Source: Spirochaetaceae bacterium (GTDB lineage: Bacteria; Spirochaetota; Spirochaetia; Treponematales; Treponemataceae). Taken from it: DNA of 64,000 nt. Both the position numbers and the translations under genes were made by a program. The stretch's first letter is position 1, and the number at the start of each line of letters is the position of its first letter. The stretch lies in contig JAGAAX010000014.1 in the NCBI GenBank assembly GCA_017614995.1, positions 1-64,000 on the forward strand. Direction: 5' to 3'. Below, piece after piece: positions 26,396 through 35,142 of the stretch. A model generated the notes under the pieces. That model saw only the letters and a program-made list of their open reading frames with translations, was not told the origin of the DNA and did no database searches.

Positions 26396-26617
26396 TTAAT
26401 AGCCCGGGCGTTTGTAAATAGTCTTGTTGTTTGGGTCTACGGCGTTCTTATAAACTTTTTCTGTCCATTCATCTTGCGGAACATCAACAATGCTTACAGA
26501 AAAGCTTTTTTCTGGAACATCCAAAGCTGCGCTTGCGGCTTTTACAAGCTCGTCAGCAAGCTTTTTCTTTTTTGTGTCATCCCTTCCCGGATACATCTGA
26601 ACTGTAATATGCGGCAT
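26396..26617 (-). CDS. 4-oxalocrotonate tautomerase family protein
   Basis: The 73-aa tautomerase-superfamily subunit begins PHITVQMYPGR after the initiator Met, giving the catalytic Pro1 once Met is removed. The start ATG 26617 has AAGGAAGG 4 nt upstream; a longer start would bury the proline. Further conserved pattern: KKKLADELVKAASAALDVPEKSFSVSIVDVP. The family catalyses keto-enol tautomerisation; the substrate is unknown. The 18-nt gap to the hydrolase gene suggests one operon. Confidence 0.88.
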   Translation of the reverse strand: MPHITVQMYPGRDDTKKKKLADELVKAASAALDVPEKSFSVSIVDVPQDEWTEKVYKNAVDPNNKTIYKRPGY

Positions 26618-26757
26618 TTTTCCTTCCTTAATAATATCAAGTTCCAATTTGAAACTGTACATTCTATGTGCTATTTTTACAATCCTATTCTGCCTTTTTT
26701 GCGGACATCTTTACAATCAGACAATTTTCCGATAATTTTGCATAGAGGTTATTAATT

Positions 26758-27225
26758 ATGAGAATAGCTATCCTCTACGCGTCAGTTCACCACAAAAACA
26801 CAGAAAAGCTAGTTAAGGCAATTTCTGAAAAATATCCCGACATTACACTTATAGACACAACAAAAGCACTGATGATTTCGCTTGTAGGTTACGACCTTGT
26901 AGGCATTGCATCAGGCATTTATTACGGCAACTTTCATAAATCAATATACACTTTTATAACGAAGAATCTGCCGGAAAGGCTGAAAGTGTTCCTTATGTAC
27001 ACTTGCGGCTCTGACCGCCCCTCTTATGTTGAAAACATGAAGCAGTTTCTTGCGCAGAAAAACGCTTCTGTTGTAGGCGTTTTTAGCTGCAAAGGCTTTG
27101 ACACTTTCGGCCCGTTCAAACTTGTGGGCGGTCTCTGCAAAGGTCACCCAACCGAGCAGGAAATCGAAGAAGCCGTTCAATTTGCAGAAAAAACAATAGA
27201 ACAGAACATGACAATTTCGATATAA
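26758..27225 (+). CDS. Flavodoxin family protein
   Basis: The 155-aa protein has a flavodoxin-like fold: IAILYASVHHKNTEKLVKAI (FMN phosphate loop in degenerate form), GIASGIYYGNFHKSIYTFI, and VFLMYTCGSDRP. Closest in pattern to protoporphyrinogen oxidase HemG-type/flavodoxin-like proteins. AGAGGT lies 11 nt before the ATG. The stop is 10 nt before murJ; the -10 of murJ lies inside its last codons. Confidence 0.85.
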   Translation: MRIAILYASVHHKNTEKLVKAISEKYPDITLIDTTKALMISLVGYDLVGIASGIYYGNFHKSIYTFITKNLPERLKVFLMYTCGSDRPSYVENMKQFLAQKNASVVGVFSCKGFDTFGPFKLVGGLCKGHPTEQEIEEAVQFAEKTIEQNMTISI

Positions 27226-27226
27226 T
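27221..27226 (+). promoter_or_regulatory. -10 element immediately before murJ
   Basis: TATAAT at 27221-27226 ends nine bases before ATG 27236; no Shine-Dalgarno and no clear -35. Transcription could start within three bases of the start codon. Confidence 0.4.
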
Positions 27227-27235
27227 CGACATATT

Positions 27236-28852
27236 ATGAAAAACGAAGAAAGCAAAACAAAAAAACAGGACAGTTCAATAGCTTTAAAAGGGCTTTCGCT
27301 TTCGGTATTGACGCTCGGCTCCAGGGTTTTGGGCTTGATACGAGAAATGACAAAAGCCCATTTTTTGGGCACTTCAAGCCAGTCAGACGCATTTTCAATT
27401 GCGTTTTTAGTTCCTAACCTTTTTAGAAGACTTTTTGCCGAAAATTCCATTTCGGTGGCATTTATTCCAACTTTTAAGACATATCTTAAAGACAACGAAA
27501 CGCCGGAAGACAGAAAGACTACGCAGGAGTTTATTTCAGCGACATTTACGCTGCTCTGCTTTCTGGTCACAACTTTTGTTGTGCTGTGCATGTTCCTCAC
27601 GCCGCTTATTCTGCGCATTTTTTACGGTTTCAAAAAATATGACTTTGATTCTTTTAGCGAAGCAGTAATTCTTACACGAATGATGTTTCCGTATCTTGTT
27701 GTAATTTCGATTGCGGCATTTTTTCAGGGAATTTTAAACGGCGTAAAGATTTTTTCACCTTCAGGCTTTACACCGATTCTTTTTAACGGAATAGTAATAG
27801 CTTTTACATACATTTTTGCGCCGCATACGGCAAACCCGGCGCGTGCAATGGCAATCGGCGTTGTTACAGGCGGAACGGTGCAGGCTTTGTTCCAGCTTCC
27901 TTTTGTGCTTAAAACAAAATGGGCTGTTTCGTTTACAAGCCTGAAAAACGCCTTTACAAACCCGGGCACAAGGCGCGTGCTTAAGCTTGTTGCACCGACA
28001 ATTGTCGGCATGGCTGCTTACCAGCTCAACGACATTTTCTCTACATCAGTTGCAAACAGAGTCAACGAAGGGCTTGTTTCAAGCCTTCAGTATTCGCTAA
28101 GGCTTCAGGAGCTTATCTTAGGTATTTTTGCAGTAACAATCGGAACGGTAATTCTTCCGGATTTGACAGGCTTTGCAAAGCAGAAAAAATGGAAAGATTT
28201 CAACAAGATGCTGACAAATGCGCTCAAAATAATGATTCTGATTTCGATTCCTGTTACGGCGTACTGCATTATTATGAAGCGCAGCCTTGTTGCAACGCTT
28301 TTTGCGACAGGCAGATTTAACGAAAATTCTATTGAAACTACAACCGCGGTTTTTCACTATCACATAATCGGGCTTGTGTTTATTGCGCTGAACCGCATTC
28401 TCTCGCCTTCATTTTATGCGCAGGAAGACGCCGTCAGCCCGACGTTTGCAGGCATAATCAATGTTGCAGTCAACGTCATTCTTGCTTATGCGCTTTCAAT
28501 TCCGATGGGCGGCAACGGAATTGCGCTGGCTCTTTCGATTGCAAGCGCGGTGAACACAGTCATTCTTTTTGTGCTGCTTTTGCGCAAAAAAGACGTTGAC
28601 TCAAAGCACATTTCGCTAAGTTCGGGCTTGTACGCACTTAAAATTGCGGTATTCTCTATAATTGCAGCAGTGCCTGTGTATTTTGCAAGAGAGCCGCTTT
28701 TAAACTTTTTTGAAGGGCACAACCGCTGGATTTCTTATGGCTGCCCGGTGGCGGTTTCAGGCATAATCTTTGCAATTGTGGGCGTTATTCTGCTTTTGGC
28801 AACAAAAGACCCTATTATAAGCCCGCTCGTCAAAAAACTGGTTAAACGCTAG
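27236..28852 (+). CDS. murJ: Lipid II flippase MurJ
   Basis: The 538-aa inner-membrane protein (about fourteen helices) flips lipid II across the membrane for peptidoglycan synthesis. The N-terminal VLTLGSRVLGLIREM and SDAFSIAFLVPNLFRRLFAENSIS patterns, with the conserved Arg and Asn residues of the cavity, are diagnostic. No Shine-Dalgarno is seen. It is followed after 3 nt by the EamA transporter. Confidence 0.95.
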   Translation: MKNEESKTKKQDSSIALKGLSLSVLTLGSRVLGLIREMTKAHFLGTSSQSDAFSIAFLVPNLFRRLFAENSISVAFIPTFKTYLKDNETPEDRKTTQEFISATFTLLCFLVTTFVVLCMFLTPLILRIFYGFKKYDFDSFSEAVILTRMMFPYLVVISIAAFFQGILNGVKIFSPSGFTPILFNGIVIAFTYIFAPHTANPARAMAIGVVTGGTVQALFQLPFVLKTKWAVSFTSLKNAFTNPGTRRVLKLVAPTIVGMAAYQLNDIFSTSVANRVNEGLVSSLQYSLRLQELILGIFAVTIGTVILPDLTGFAKQKKWKDFNKMLTNALKIMILISIPVTAYCIIMKRSLVATLFATGRFNENSIETTTAVFHYHIIGLVFIALNRILSPSFYAQEDAVSPTFAGIINVAVNVILAYALSIPMGGNGIALALSIASAVNTVILFVLLLRKKDVDSKHISLSSGLYALKIAVFSIIAAVPVYFAREPLLNFFEGHNRWISYGCPVAVSGIIFAIVGVILLLATKDPIISPLVKKLVKR

Positions 28853-28855
28853 ACC

Positions 28856-29719
28856 ATGAAATATGTGCTTTCGACAATTGCTGCCGGTTTTCTTTGGGGG
28901 CTAATAAGTCTGTTTATAAAGCCGCTTTCGGCGGCGGGCTTCAACCCTCAAACGATTCTCTTTTTCCGCGTTTTAATTTCAAGCTTTATTCTGGCTGTCT
29001 TTATACTTGTTACCAATCCGAAACTTCTTAAGATAAAGCTTAAAGACTTGTGGATTTTCACCGGCACAGGCATCATCAGCCTTACATTGTTCTCGCTGTG
29101 CTATTTTAGGACAATCATTGAATGCGGCCCGTCAATCGCCGTTATTCTGCTGTACACGTCGCCGGTGTTTGTGCTTCTGTTTTCGGCAATTCTCTTTAAG
29201 GAAAAAATTAACGCACTGAAAATTGCCGCAATCTGCCTTACAGTTACAGGCTGTGTGCTTGTTTCAGGCATCTTCAGCCAGAGCGGAAGTTTCAGGCTGC
29301 CGCTCAAGAGCTTTTTAATAGGGCTTTCCGCCGGCTTCTGCTACGCGCTTTATTCAATTTTCAGCAATTATGCGCTAAAAAAATACGGCACGCTTACGGT
29401 AATTTTCTACACGTTTGTCTTTTCAACGCTTGCAATTATGCCTTTCTGCAATCTTTCTCAAATTGAAATGCTCCGCAATCCACAAAATGCGCTGCTTTTA
29501 TGCGGTATTGCCATAATCTGCACGATACTGCCCTACTTCTGCTACACTTTCGGTTTGAAAGGCTTAAAAACAGGCAGCGCGGCAATTCTTGTAACAGTTG
29601 AGCCTATTGTCGGTACAATGGTCGGTGTGCTTGTGTTCGCTGAAACTTTGTCGCTGCCCATTATTCTGGGCATTGTGCTGATTCTTGCCTCGCTTTATCT
29701 GACCGGCAGAAGCAGCTAA
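28856..29719 (+). CDS. EamA/DMT-family transporter
   Basis: The 287-aa protein has ten predicted transmembrane helices in two EamA repeats (about 5-140 and 150-287): WGLISLFIKPLSAAGFNPQTILFFR in the first and CYALYSIFSNYALKKYG...EPIVGTMVGVLVFAETL in the second. It is a drug/metabolite transporter of unknown substrate. It starts 3 nt after the murJ stop with no ribosome site of its own, so it is probably translated by re-initiation. Confidence 0.92.
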   Translation: MKYVLSTIAAGFLWGLISLFIKPLSAAGFNPQTILFFRVLISSFILAVFILVTNPKLLKIKLKDLWIFTGTGIISLTLFSLCYFRTIIECGPSIAVILLYTSPVFVLLFSAILFKEKINALKIAAICLTVTGCVLVSGIFSQSGSFRLPLKSFLIGLSAGFCYALYSIFSNYALKKYGTLTVIFYTFVFSTLAIMPFCNLSQIEMLRNPQNALLLCGIAIICTILPYFCYTFGLKGLKTGSAAILVTVEPIVGTMVGVLVFAETLSLPIILGIVLILASLYLTGRSS

Positions 29720-29722
29720 GCC

Positions 29723-29752
29723 CAAGATTGCCGGATCAAGTCCGGCAATGAC
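29723..29752. repeat. REP-like palindrome, inverted copy
   Basis: Thirty bases identical to the reverse complement of 24110-24139. It lies between two convergent genes and may serve as a terminator or structural element. Confidence 0.85.
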
Positions 29753-29761
29753 AAAATGTAA

Positions 29762-30328
29762 TCAATGCCTTAAATCTTTTCTGGATTTGATGTCAAGCTT
29801 TTCAAAGATTGTTGCCATGTGGCGCTTTACGGTTTCTACGCTGATGTACAATTCTTCTGCAATCTGGGCATTGGAATAACCGCGGGCTGCAAGACGCGCC
29901 ACTTCTTTTTCGCGCGGAGAAAGTACGGCAAAAGGTTCTGCAGCTCGGGCTTCTGTGTTTTCAGCAGACGAGCCTGCGCCAGCTCCGGCGACACCTAATC
30001 CGGCATCTGCACCACCACCAGCACCAGCGCCCGCCGTCTGCTTTTTCTCAAACGGCAGCAGAATCAGCTTAATCAGAACGCCGAGCAGCACCGGCCGGAA
30101 GTTTACAAAAACCATCAGTAAAAAAGCAGAAATTGAATAATCAGAATAAGCGCCGTTATTGGCTGAAAGATTACGCTCAATTTCAGAAATCAGAATCACA
30201 AGCTTTACGGTTGTGACAAAACTTCCACTTAAGACTGCCGCTTTTGAGAAATCCCTTTGTTTTTGCAGAACCGCAGGAATTATGAAAATCACAATTCCCG
30301 CAAGCACAAGAATCAAATCAATTATCAT
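29762..30328 (-). CDS. Membrane-anchored LuxR-type regulator
   Basis: The 188-aa protein has two to three N-terminal transmembrane helices (about 4-20, 30-48, 68-92), an Ala/Gly-rich linker (about 97-125), and a C-terminal LuxR helix-turn-helix (about 132-188: [36 protein letters not shown]). No receiver or PAS domain is present. The membrane part ends [13 protein letters not shown], like the end of the neighbouring 324-aa membrane protein (INLILLPVESK), so the two membrane parts may be related. It starts 3 nt after that gene; GGA lies upstream. Acting as a membrane-bound transcription factor is an inference. Confidence 0.85.
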   Translation of the reverse strand: MIIDLILVLAGIVIFIIPAVLQKQRDFSKAAVLSGSFVTTVKLVILISEIERNLSANNGAYSDYSISAFLLMVFVNFRPVLLGVLIKLILLPFEKKQTAGAGAGGGADAGLGVAGAGAGSSAENTEARAAEPFAVLSPREKEVARLAARGYSNAQIAEELYISVETVKRHMATIFEKLDIKSRKDLRH

Positions 30329-30331
30329 CTG

Positions 30332-31306
30332 CTATTCCGAATCACAAAGTAATGAAATCTTGCTTTCAACTGGAAGAAGAATCAAGTTTATGAGCAGGCT
30401 GTAAATCAGTGGCAAACTTGCTACAAGAAAATTCAATCCAAGAGCTGACTTATCTTCAAGATTACACATAATTGCCATATAACCGCCTAGTGTACACATT
30501 ATTCCATCCAAGAGAAGAATTGCCTGCAAAGTATGAATTGCATTCAGTGAAATGGCTTTTTGCGAAACTGAAAGCCTTGTATTATTTAATGCATACTTCA
30601 ATGCTTTATAAAAGTGTTTCAAATTTCCAGAAATTGTCAGAAGCAGTAAACCTGGAATAAAAATATAAATTAATCCGGGAAGATCTATAAAATAAGCAAT
30701 ATTCAAAAGACTTGCATCTGAATTGTTAGCTGTGCAGGTACAGACTATCAGATAATATAGCCCGAAAATCAAAACTATTGTAATTATAATTTTTACAACT
30801 TGAAAGATAATCTGCTTTTTTGAACGTTCAATCTTTTTTTCCGGTTCTGCTTCTTCTGACATGAAACCAATAATTTGCTTTCTTATTTTTCCCTTTAAGG
30901 TAATAATAATCATTCCAAAAAAGGCAAGATAATATAGCGAACAGAAAATCGTTGCAAGATTAGGGCCGAGAGTTTGAGTATCAAAGAAATTCAAATAAAA
31001 ATACACTCCCCCAATAATCATAAAAAAGAAGCAAATCAAAGCCAGTGCCTTAAATGAATAATTCAATGCCGCTTCTGTTTTTTTGAGACCTGATAAATCT
31101 GTTTCTTTAATTTTTTTTGATGAAGAAAAGATCTTAAGAAAGGATTTACCATATCCACTAAGAAAAATCATCAAAGCGAGAATTACAATAATTCCAGGCA
31201 GAAGCACGGGCTCTAAAAATTCCCAGACAAAACCTCCACTTGTAAGACTGCACATTACGGCAGTTAAACCAAGAACCAGAAAAGATAAAAGAAATTCGAT
31301 AATCAT
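30332..31306 (-). CDS. MotA/TolQ-like membrane protein, partner of LuxR-type regulator
   Basis: The 324-aa protein has about eight transmembrane helices. Two internal halves each have a MotA-N-terminus-like pattern: EPVLLPGIIVILALMIFLSGYGKSFLKIF in the first half and YFIDLPGLIYIFIPGLLLLTISGNLKHFYKAL in the second. The similarity to MotA is by pattern only; the conserved MotA proton-channel Pro residues are not evident. AGGAGG precedes ATG 31306 by 6 nt. It is co-transcribed with the LuxR-type gene, so it may be the sensor or channel that signals to it. Confidence 0.65.
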   Translation of the reverse strand: MIIEFLLSFLVLGLTAVMCSLTSGGFVWEFLEPVLLPGIIVILALMIFLSGYGKSFLKIFSSSKKIKETDLSGLKKTEAALNYSFKALALICFFFMIIGGVYFYLNFFDTQTLGPNLATIFCSLYYLAFFGMIIITLKGKIRKQIIGFMSEEAEPEKKIERSKKQIIFQVVKIIITIVLIFGLYYLIVCTCTANNSDASLLNIAYFIDLPGLIYIFIPGLLLLTISGNLKHFYKALKYALNNTRLSVSQKAISLNAIHTLQAILLLDGIMCTLGGYMAIMCNLEDKSALGLNFLVASLPLIYSLLINLILLPVESKISLLCDSE

Positions 31307-31438
31307 TTGTGACCTCCTAAAGATAGTTTTGCCCTTCGACAAGTTCCGGAACCGCACGAGCAACCATCACTGCATGAAATTATCACTCTGGTTCTGTTTA
31401 TAAACAAGATGCAAAAAGTTGTAATTTGAGTTGTAATT

Positions 31439-33259
31439 TTATCTTACAATCTTGAAAAATACAAAATCGCCGGGGATTATGCGTACAGGGAAAACTGTTT
31501 CGCATGGTTCAGGCTCATCTGCATTTATGTCAGAACGGCGCTCATACAGCGGCACTGTATAAAGCGGCTTAAGCTCTTTCATCTTTAAGCCCCAGAAGTT
31601 TGAATCATCTCCGTCTGGAATGAATTCGAGCTTTTCTGCTTTTCCCTTAATGTGCACAGTAAATTCAAGCGGTGCGCAGCCGTCCCAAGTGTAGCAGTAA
31701 AGCCCGAATGTGCTGTTATCGTATGTAAAAAGCGAAACGCCGTCCGCACAGTCTATCCAGATGCCCGAAACATCAAGCTCTTTTCTGATTGCGGTAAGAA
31801 TTTCCGCCGGAAGCTTATAAATTTTTGAAGGCATTTCCGGCAGCGTAAGAACTGTAAAGCGTCCTTTGCCGTAAGTGTCGTAGCAGAGAATGCTCTCGTG
31901 GTATTCGCCATGCCCCGCATTTACAAGCGACCAGCTTGCGTTGTTGCGGTGCTCAAGCAGCGGAAATTCAATTGGTTCTGAAGATTTTGTGTAATTCTTA
32001 AAGAAATGCACGATTTTTGCAGGGCTATGGAATTCGTCGGCTGCAAGGCTTCGGTTTGTGTAGCGCACGCTTGTAAACTCCGCAATTTCCGGGAACTTCT
32101 GAAGCGCACCAATCATAAAACCCGAAGTTGCAACTGCGTGTCCGCCAGCCTCAACAAAATGGCGCAGTTTTTCCACGATTTTGGCATCTTCAAGTGATGC
32201 AGCCGTAACCATAACTTTACGGCTGGCGGCATCAACAGCATTGAATTCAGGAAAGTCGCAGACCGGCTCCACCGGCACACCGGCCATACCGAGATAATCT
32301 TCAATGTGGTCGTCGCCCTGCGAATTAAACGGAATATAAACCTTAAGACCGCGCGGCTCACCAAGATGGCTGAGCACCGTATCAAGCCTGTCGTACATAA
32401 AGCCAAGCGGAGTTGCGCGCTTGTTGCCAGCCAGTGCCGGCCAACAGAACATCATAATCTCTTTTGGCTTTGCAAAAGCTGTAAGATATGCCTGCTCAAG
32501 ATATGTGTCAATTCTGTCGCAGTCAAACGGGTCAAACCAGCCGCCGCCATTTCTTCCGGGCGCAACGCTTTCAAAATAGCGCATAAGCGAATAGCTCAAA
32601 TAGCGCGGAAGATGCTGGTCTTGCTGCGCGCCATGCCGGGTTTCTGTACCGGTGTAGATTGAATCAAAAATCTCGCGCTGCTGCCCCGGATTGTAGCCCG
32701 TCTCCTGAAAGCTTTCGCGCCAGTTCGGGTACTTTATGATAATGTTGATTTTTGGGTTTATCTTTTTTGCGGGCTTGATAATCAGATTTTCAGAGACTTC
32801 AAGCATTTTTGCAAGCCGGAATTCTTTCCACGAGCGGTTGCCTTTTTCGCGGATGCAGTCTTCGCACATGCACTGCGTAAAGAAAAAATCGTCGATGATG
32901 AACTCGTCGAAAAGCGAGGCAGTGTATTCGCTTACTTCTTTGAGACGCGCGCGCATAGGCTCGTTGCAGTAGCAGAACGTATTGAACAGCCGCTGACGCT
33001 TTTTGTCGCTTTCGTTCAAGTCTGGCGTTACGGTCGTAATTCCGCCTGAAACTTCGATTCCGTAGTCTTTCATCACGCGCTTTATCATTTCGATTTTTTC
33101 GCGCGCAGCAAATTCATCGCGGTATGTTTCAAGATAAATTTTGTCCAGCTTTACATATTTCTGAAAAAATTCCGCGCCCTTTCTGACTTCTTCCTCAGTT
33201 ACGCGGTTTACCCATCCGGCAACACAATAAGTTACAGTCTTAAAATTCTTATAAAACAT
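31439..33259 (-). CDS. Putative glycoside-hydrolase-like TIM-barrel protein
   Basis: The 606-aa cytoplasmic protein (no signal peptide) is not recognised with certainty. The N-terminal half reads as a (beta/alpha)8 barrel: FDEFIIDDFFF near 110-120 carries acidic residues at a strand end, followed by a CMCEDC cluster that may bind a metal. Segments such as GGGWFDPFDCDRIDTYLEQAYL and EIMMFCWPAL follow. A GATase-like domain (about 285-400) and a C-terminal beta-rich domain complete it, an arrangement like GH42-type beta-galactosidases. GGGGAG precedes ATG 33259 by 5 nt. A carbohydrate-active role is an inference. Confidence 0.5.
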   Translation of the reverse strand: MFYKNFKTVTYCVAGWVNRVTEEEVRKGAEFFQKYVKLDKIYLETYRDEFAAREKIEMIKRVMKDYGIEVSGGITTVTPDLNESDKKRQRLFNTFCYCNEPMRARLKEVSEYTASLFDEFIIDDFFFTQCMCEDCIREKGNRSWKEFRLAKMLEVSENLIIKPAKKINPKINIIIKYPNWRESFQETGYNPGQQREIFDSIYTGTETRHGAQQDQHLPRYLSYSLMRYFESVAPGRNGGGWFDPFDCDRIDTYLEQAYLTAFAKPKEIMMFCWPALAGNKRATPLGFMYDRLDTVLSHLGEPRGLKVYIPFNSQGDDHIEDYLGMAGVPVEPVCDFPEFNAVDAASRKVMVTAASLEDAKIVEKLRHFVEAGGHAVATSGFMIGALQKFPEIAEFTSVRYTNRSLAADEFHSPAKIVHFFKNYTKSSEPIEFPLLEHRNNASWSLVNAGHGEYHESILCYDTYGKGRFTVLTLPEMPSKIYKLPAEILTAIRKELDVSGIWIDCADGVSLFTYDNSTFGLYCYTWDGCAPLEFTVHIKGKAEKLEFIPDGDDSNFWGLKMKELKPLYTVPLYERRSDINADEPEPCETVFPVRIIPGDFVFFKIVR

Positions 33260-33368
33260 AAAAGCTCCCCATGTCATTTATTTATATGGGAATTATAACA
33301 CAAGAATCACAGAAAAATTAAAATTTAGTTTGTATTTTTACAAACTAACATAGCTTAACAGCCACAGA

Positions 33369-33857
33369 CTATTCTTTCTGATACCAGCAGCGGATTGTGG
33401 CTTCTTGAAGAATGTGTCCTTCCATTGCCTTTTTTACGTCTTTTAATGTTGCAGAAGACGGCAGATTAAGCTCTGCATCAAGGGCATAAACCGTAAAGTG
33501 ATAATGGTGCTTAGCATGAAACGGCGGCTTCGGTCCGCGGTATTTATGCCGCCCATAGCCGACACCCTGAACAGCGTGAAAAGGCTCATCGATTTCAGCT
33601 CCAGATGGAATGTTTTCAGGAATCCGGTCTGTTGCAGGAATATTCCAGCAAACCCAGTGGCAGTATTCGTCTGTAAACGGCATGTCTTCATCACAGAACG
33701 AAACTACAAGATATTTTGCTTCATCTGCAAGATTTTCAATATCAAGTTCCGGTGAAAAGTCTTCGCCATAGCCTGAAAACTGAACAGGAAGCAGACCGCC
33801 GTCTTCAAATGACGGACTGAAAATCGTAAGCGCAATTGCCAATAAAACTGTTGTCAT
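33369..33857 (-). CDS. PEBP family protein (YbhB/YbcL type)
   Basis: The 162-aa phosphatidylethanolamine-binding-protein family member has FSPSFEDGGLLPVQFSGYG at the start, YLVVSFCDEDMPF..HWVCWNIP (ligand-site D-P-D-x-P-type region and H-W), and GPKPPFHAKHHYHFTVYALD. Bacterial homologues are of unknown function, some inhibit enzymes. The N-terminal TVLLAIALTIF stretch is short for a signal peptide and fits the first beta strand. AAGGAG precedes the ATG by 6 nt. Confidence 0.93.
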   Translation of the reverse strand: MTTVLLAIALTIFSPSFEDGGLLPVQFSGYGEDFSPELDIENLADEAKYLVVSFCDEDMPFTDEYCHWVCWNIPATDRIPENIPSGAEIDEPFHAVQGVGYGRHKYRGPKPPFHAKHHYHFTVYALDAELNLPSSATLKDVKKAMEGHILQEATIRCWYQKE

Positions 33858-33942
33858 AGTATTACTCCTTATGAAACTTCATGAAAAAATCGTATCAGCT
33901 TTTTCAAAAGGTGTAATTGTCAAATGACAAGAAAAGAGCAAT

Positions 33943-34518
33943 TTACTTTATCTCGCGTTTAAGGCGGCTCAATGAGCTTGGGGTAATTCCTAGATAAGAG
34001 GCGATGTGTTCCTGCTTTGCGCGGCTGACAATTTCAGGATTTTCTTTAGCAAAATCAAGCCAGCGCTCTTTTGCATCTTTGCTTGCGAAAGCATAAGCTT
34101 TTTTGTCTGTCTGCAAATATGCCTGATTTATCAGCTTAGAAACCATTTCCGCCAGCAAAGGCGATTTTGAACACAAAAGCCTTATATCAGAAGTTTTTAT
34201 GCAGGCTGTTTCAACAGATTCCAAAGCTTCAACAAAAAACGGAGACGGCCCGTCTGTAAGATAATTATAGAAACCGCACCAGTCCATTTCTTTTGCAAAG
34301 CACTTTGTGATTTCGCTGCCGTTTTCGTCTATGTAAAATGCACGCACCAAGCCTTTCAGCACAAGATACATGTAATCTGAGCGTCCGCCCATGCGGATAA
34401 TTTCTTTGCCGGCTTTAAAATGCACAAAGGTAAAAAGCCCGGCAATCTGCTGTGCCGCTTCTTTGTCCAGAGATAATTGAGCTGATAAATATGAAAAGAG
34501 TGCTTCCTGGTTTGTCAT
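33943..34518 (-). CDS. Crp/Fnr-family transcriptional regulator
   Basis: The 191-aa protein has an N-terminal cyclic-nucleotide-binding-like domain (about 20-120: IAGLFTFVHFKAGKEIIRMGGRSDYMYLVLKGLVRAFY) and a C-terminal winged-helix part (about 150-191: EHIASYLGITPSSLSRLKREI). The nucleotide phosphate-binding Arg-Ser segment is not obvious, so the ligand is unknown. No Fe-S Cys cluster as in FNR. Start ATG 34518 follows the family N-terminus; no strong ribosome site is visible. It stands alone. Confidence 0.88.
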   Translation of the reverse strand: MTNQEALFSYLSAQLSLDKEAAQQIAGLFTFVHFKAGKEIIRMGGRSDYMYLVLKGLVRAFYIDENGSEITKCFAKEMDWCGFYNYLTDGPSPFFVEALESVETACIKTSDIRLLCSKSPLLAEMVSKLINQAYLQTDKKAYAFASKDAKERWLDFAKENPEIVSRAKQEHIASYLGITPSSLSRLKREIK

Positions 34519-34630
34519 GGTGAATTCAAAAGGGCATCTGCCTAAAAAGCAGCATTGCCGTACCGTACGCCTGTCTGAAGTTGCCTGATGCAGGCAGAAC
34601 AGGCAGGCGCACAGCAACCTTATAGGTCAA

Positions 34631-34660
34631 AAGATTCCCGCGTCAAGCGCGGGAATGACA
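34631..34660. repeat. REP-like palindrome, variant with changed stem
   Basis: AAGATT-CCCGCG-TCAAG-CGCGGG-AATGACA. It shares the flanks and the TCAAG loop with 29723-29752, but the stem is different and still fully paired, which suggests that base pairing is conserved. Confidence 0.8.
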
Positions 34661-34666
34661 CTATTT

Positions 34667-35089
34667 CTAGTTTTTCTGCTTAAGCAAATCGCGGATTTCT
34701 TCAAGAAGAAGGGCTTCATCTGATTTTACGACAGCCGGAGTTTCTTCGGGTTTTGCTTCTTCCTTTTTCTTGAACTTTTCGAAAATCTCAATGACGATAA
34801 AAATACACAGAGCAACAATCAGAAAATCAACTACAGTCTGAATGAAGTTTCCGTATTTAATTTCTGATTCGCCGATTTTAATGCTCAAAGAAGCAAAGTC
34901 GAGTTTTCCGAGTGCAAGACCAATAAGCGGCATTACAATGTCGTTTACAAGGCTTGTTACGATTTTTCCGAATGCACCGCCGATGATAACACCAACAGCC
35001 ATATCAATTACATTTCCACGTGAAATGAATTTCTTAAAAGCACCGAGCTCCTTTTTTGCAGCTCCAAGTCCGTTTTTTATAGTTTCCAT
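34667..35089 (-). CDS. mscL: Large-conductance mechanosensitive channel
   Basis: The 140-aa homopentameric channel opens on hypo-osmotic shock. Typical N-terminus [40 protein letters not shown] (first helix, Gly-rich gate) and second helix [18 protein letters not shown] are present, then a charged C-terminal helix. AGGAG precedes the ATG by 7 nt. It follows gpmI across a terminator. Confidence 0.97.
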   Translation of the reverse strand: METIKNGLGAAKKELGAFKKFISRGNVIDMAVGVIIGGAFGKIVTSLVNDIVMPLIGLALGKLDFASLSIKIGESEIKYGNFIQTVVDFLIVALCIFIVIEIFEKFKKKEEAKPEETPAVVKSDEALLLEEIRDLLKQKN

Positions 35090-35100
35090 ATCTGTCTCCT

Positions 35101-35136
35101 AAAAAAATCCCGCTGTGCAATTAAGCAAGCGGGATT
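35101..35136 (-). terminator. Terminator of gpmI
   Basis: Minus strand: AATCCCGCT (35128-35136) pairs with AGCGGGATT (35106-35114), then a T run (35101-35107). It lies in the gap before mscL; mscL's own AGGAG follows directly. Confidence 0.88.
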
Positions 35137-35142
35137 CGTTAT

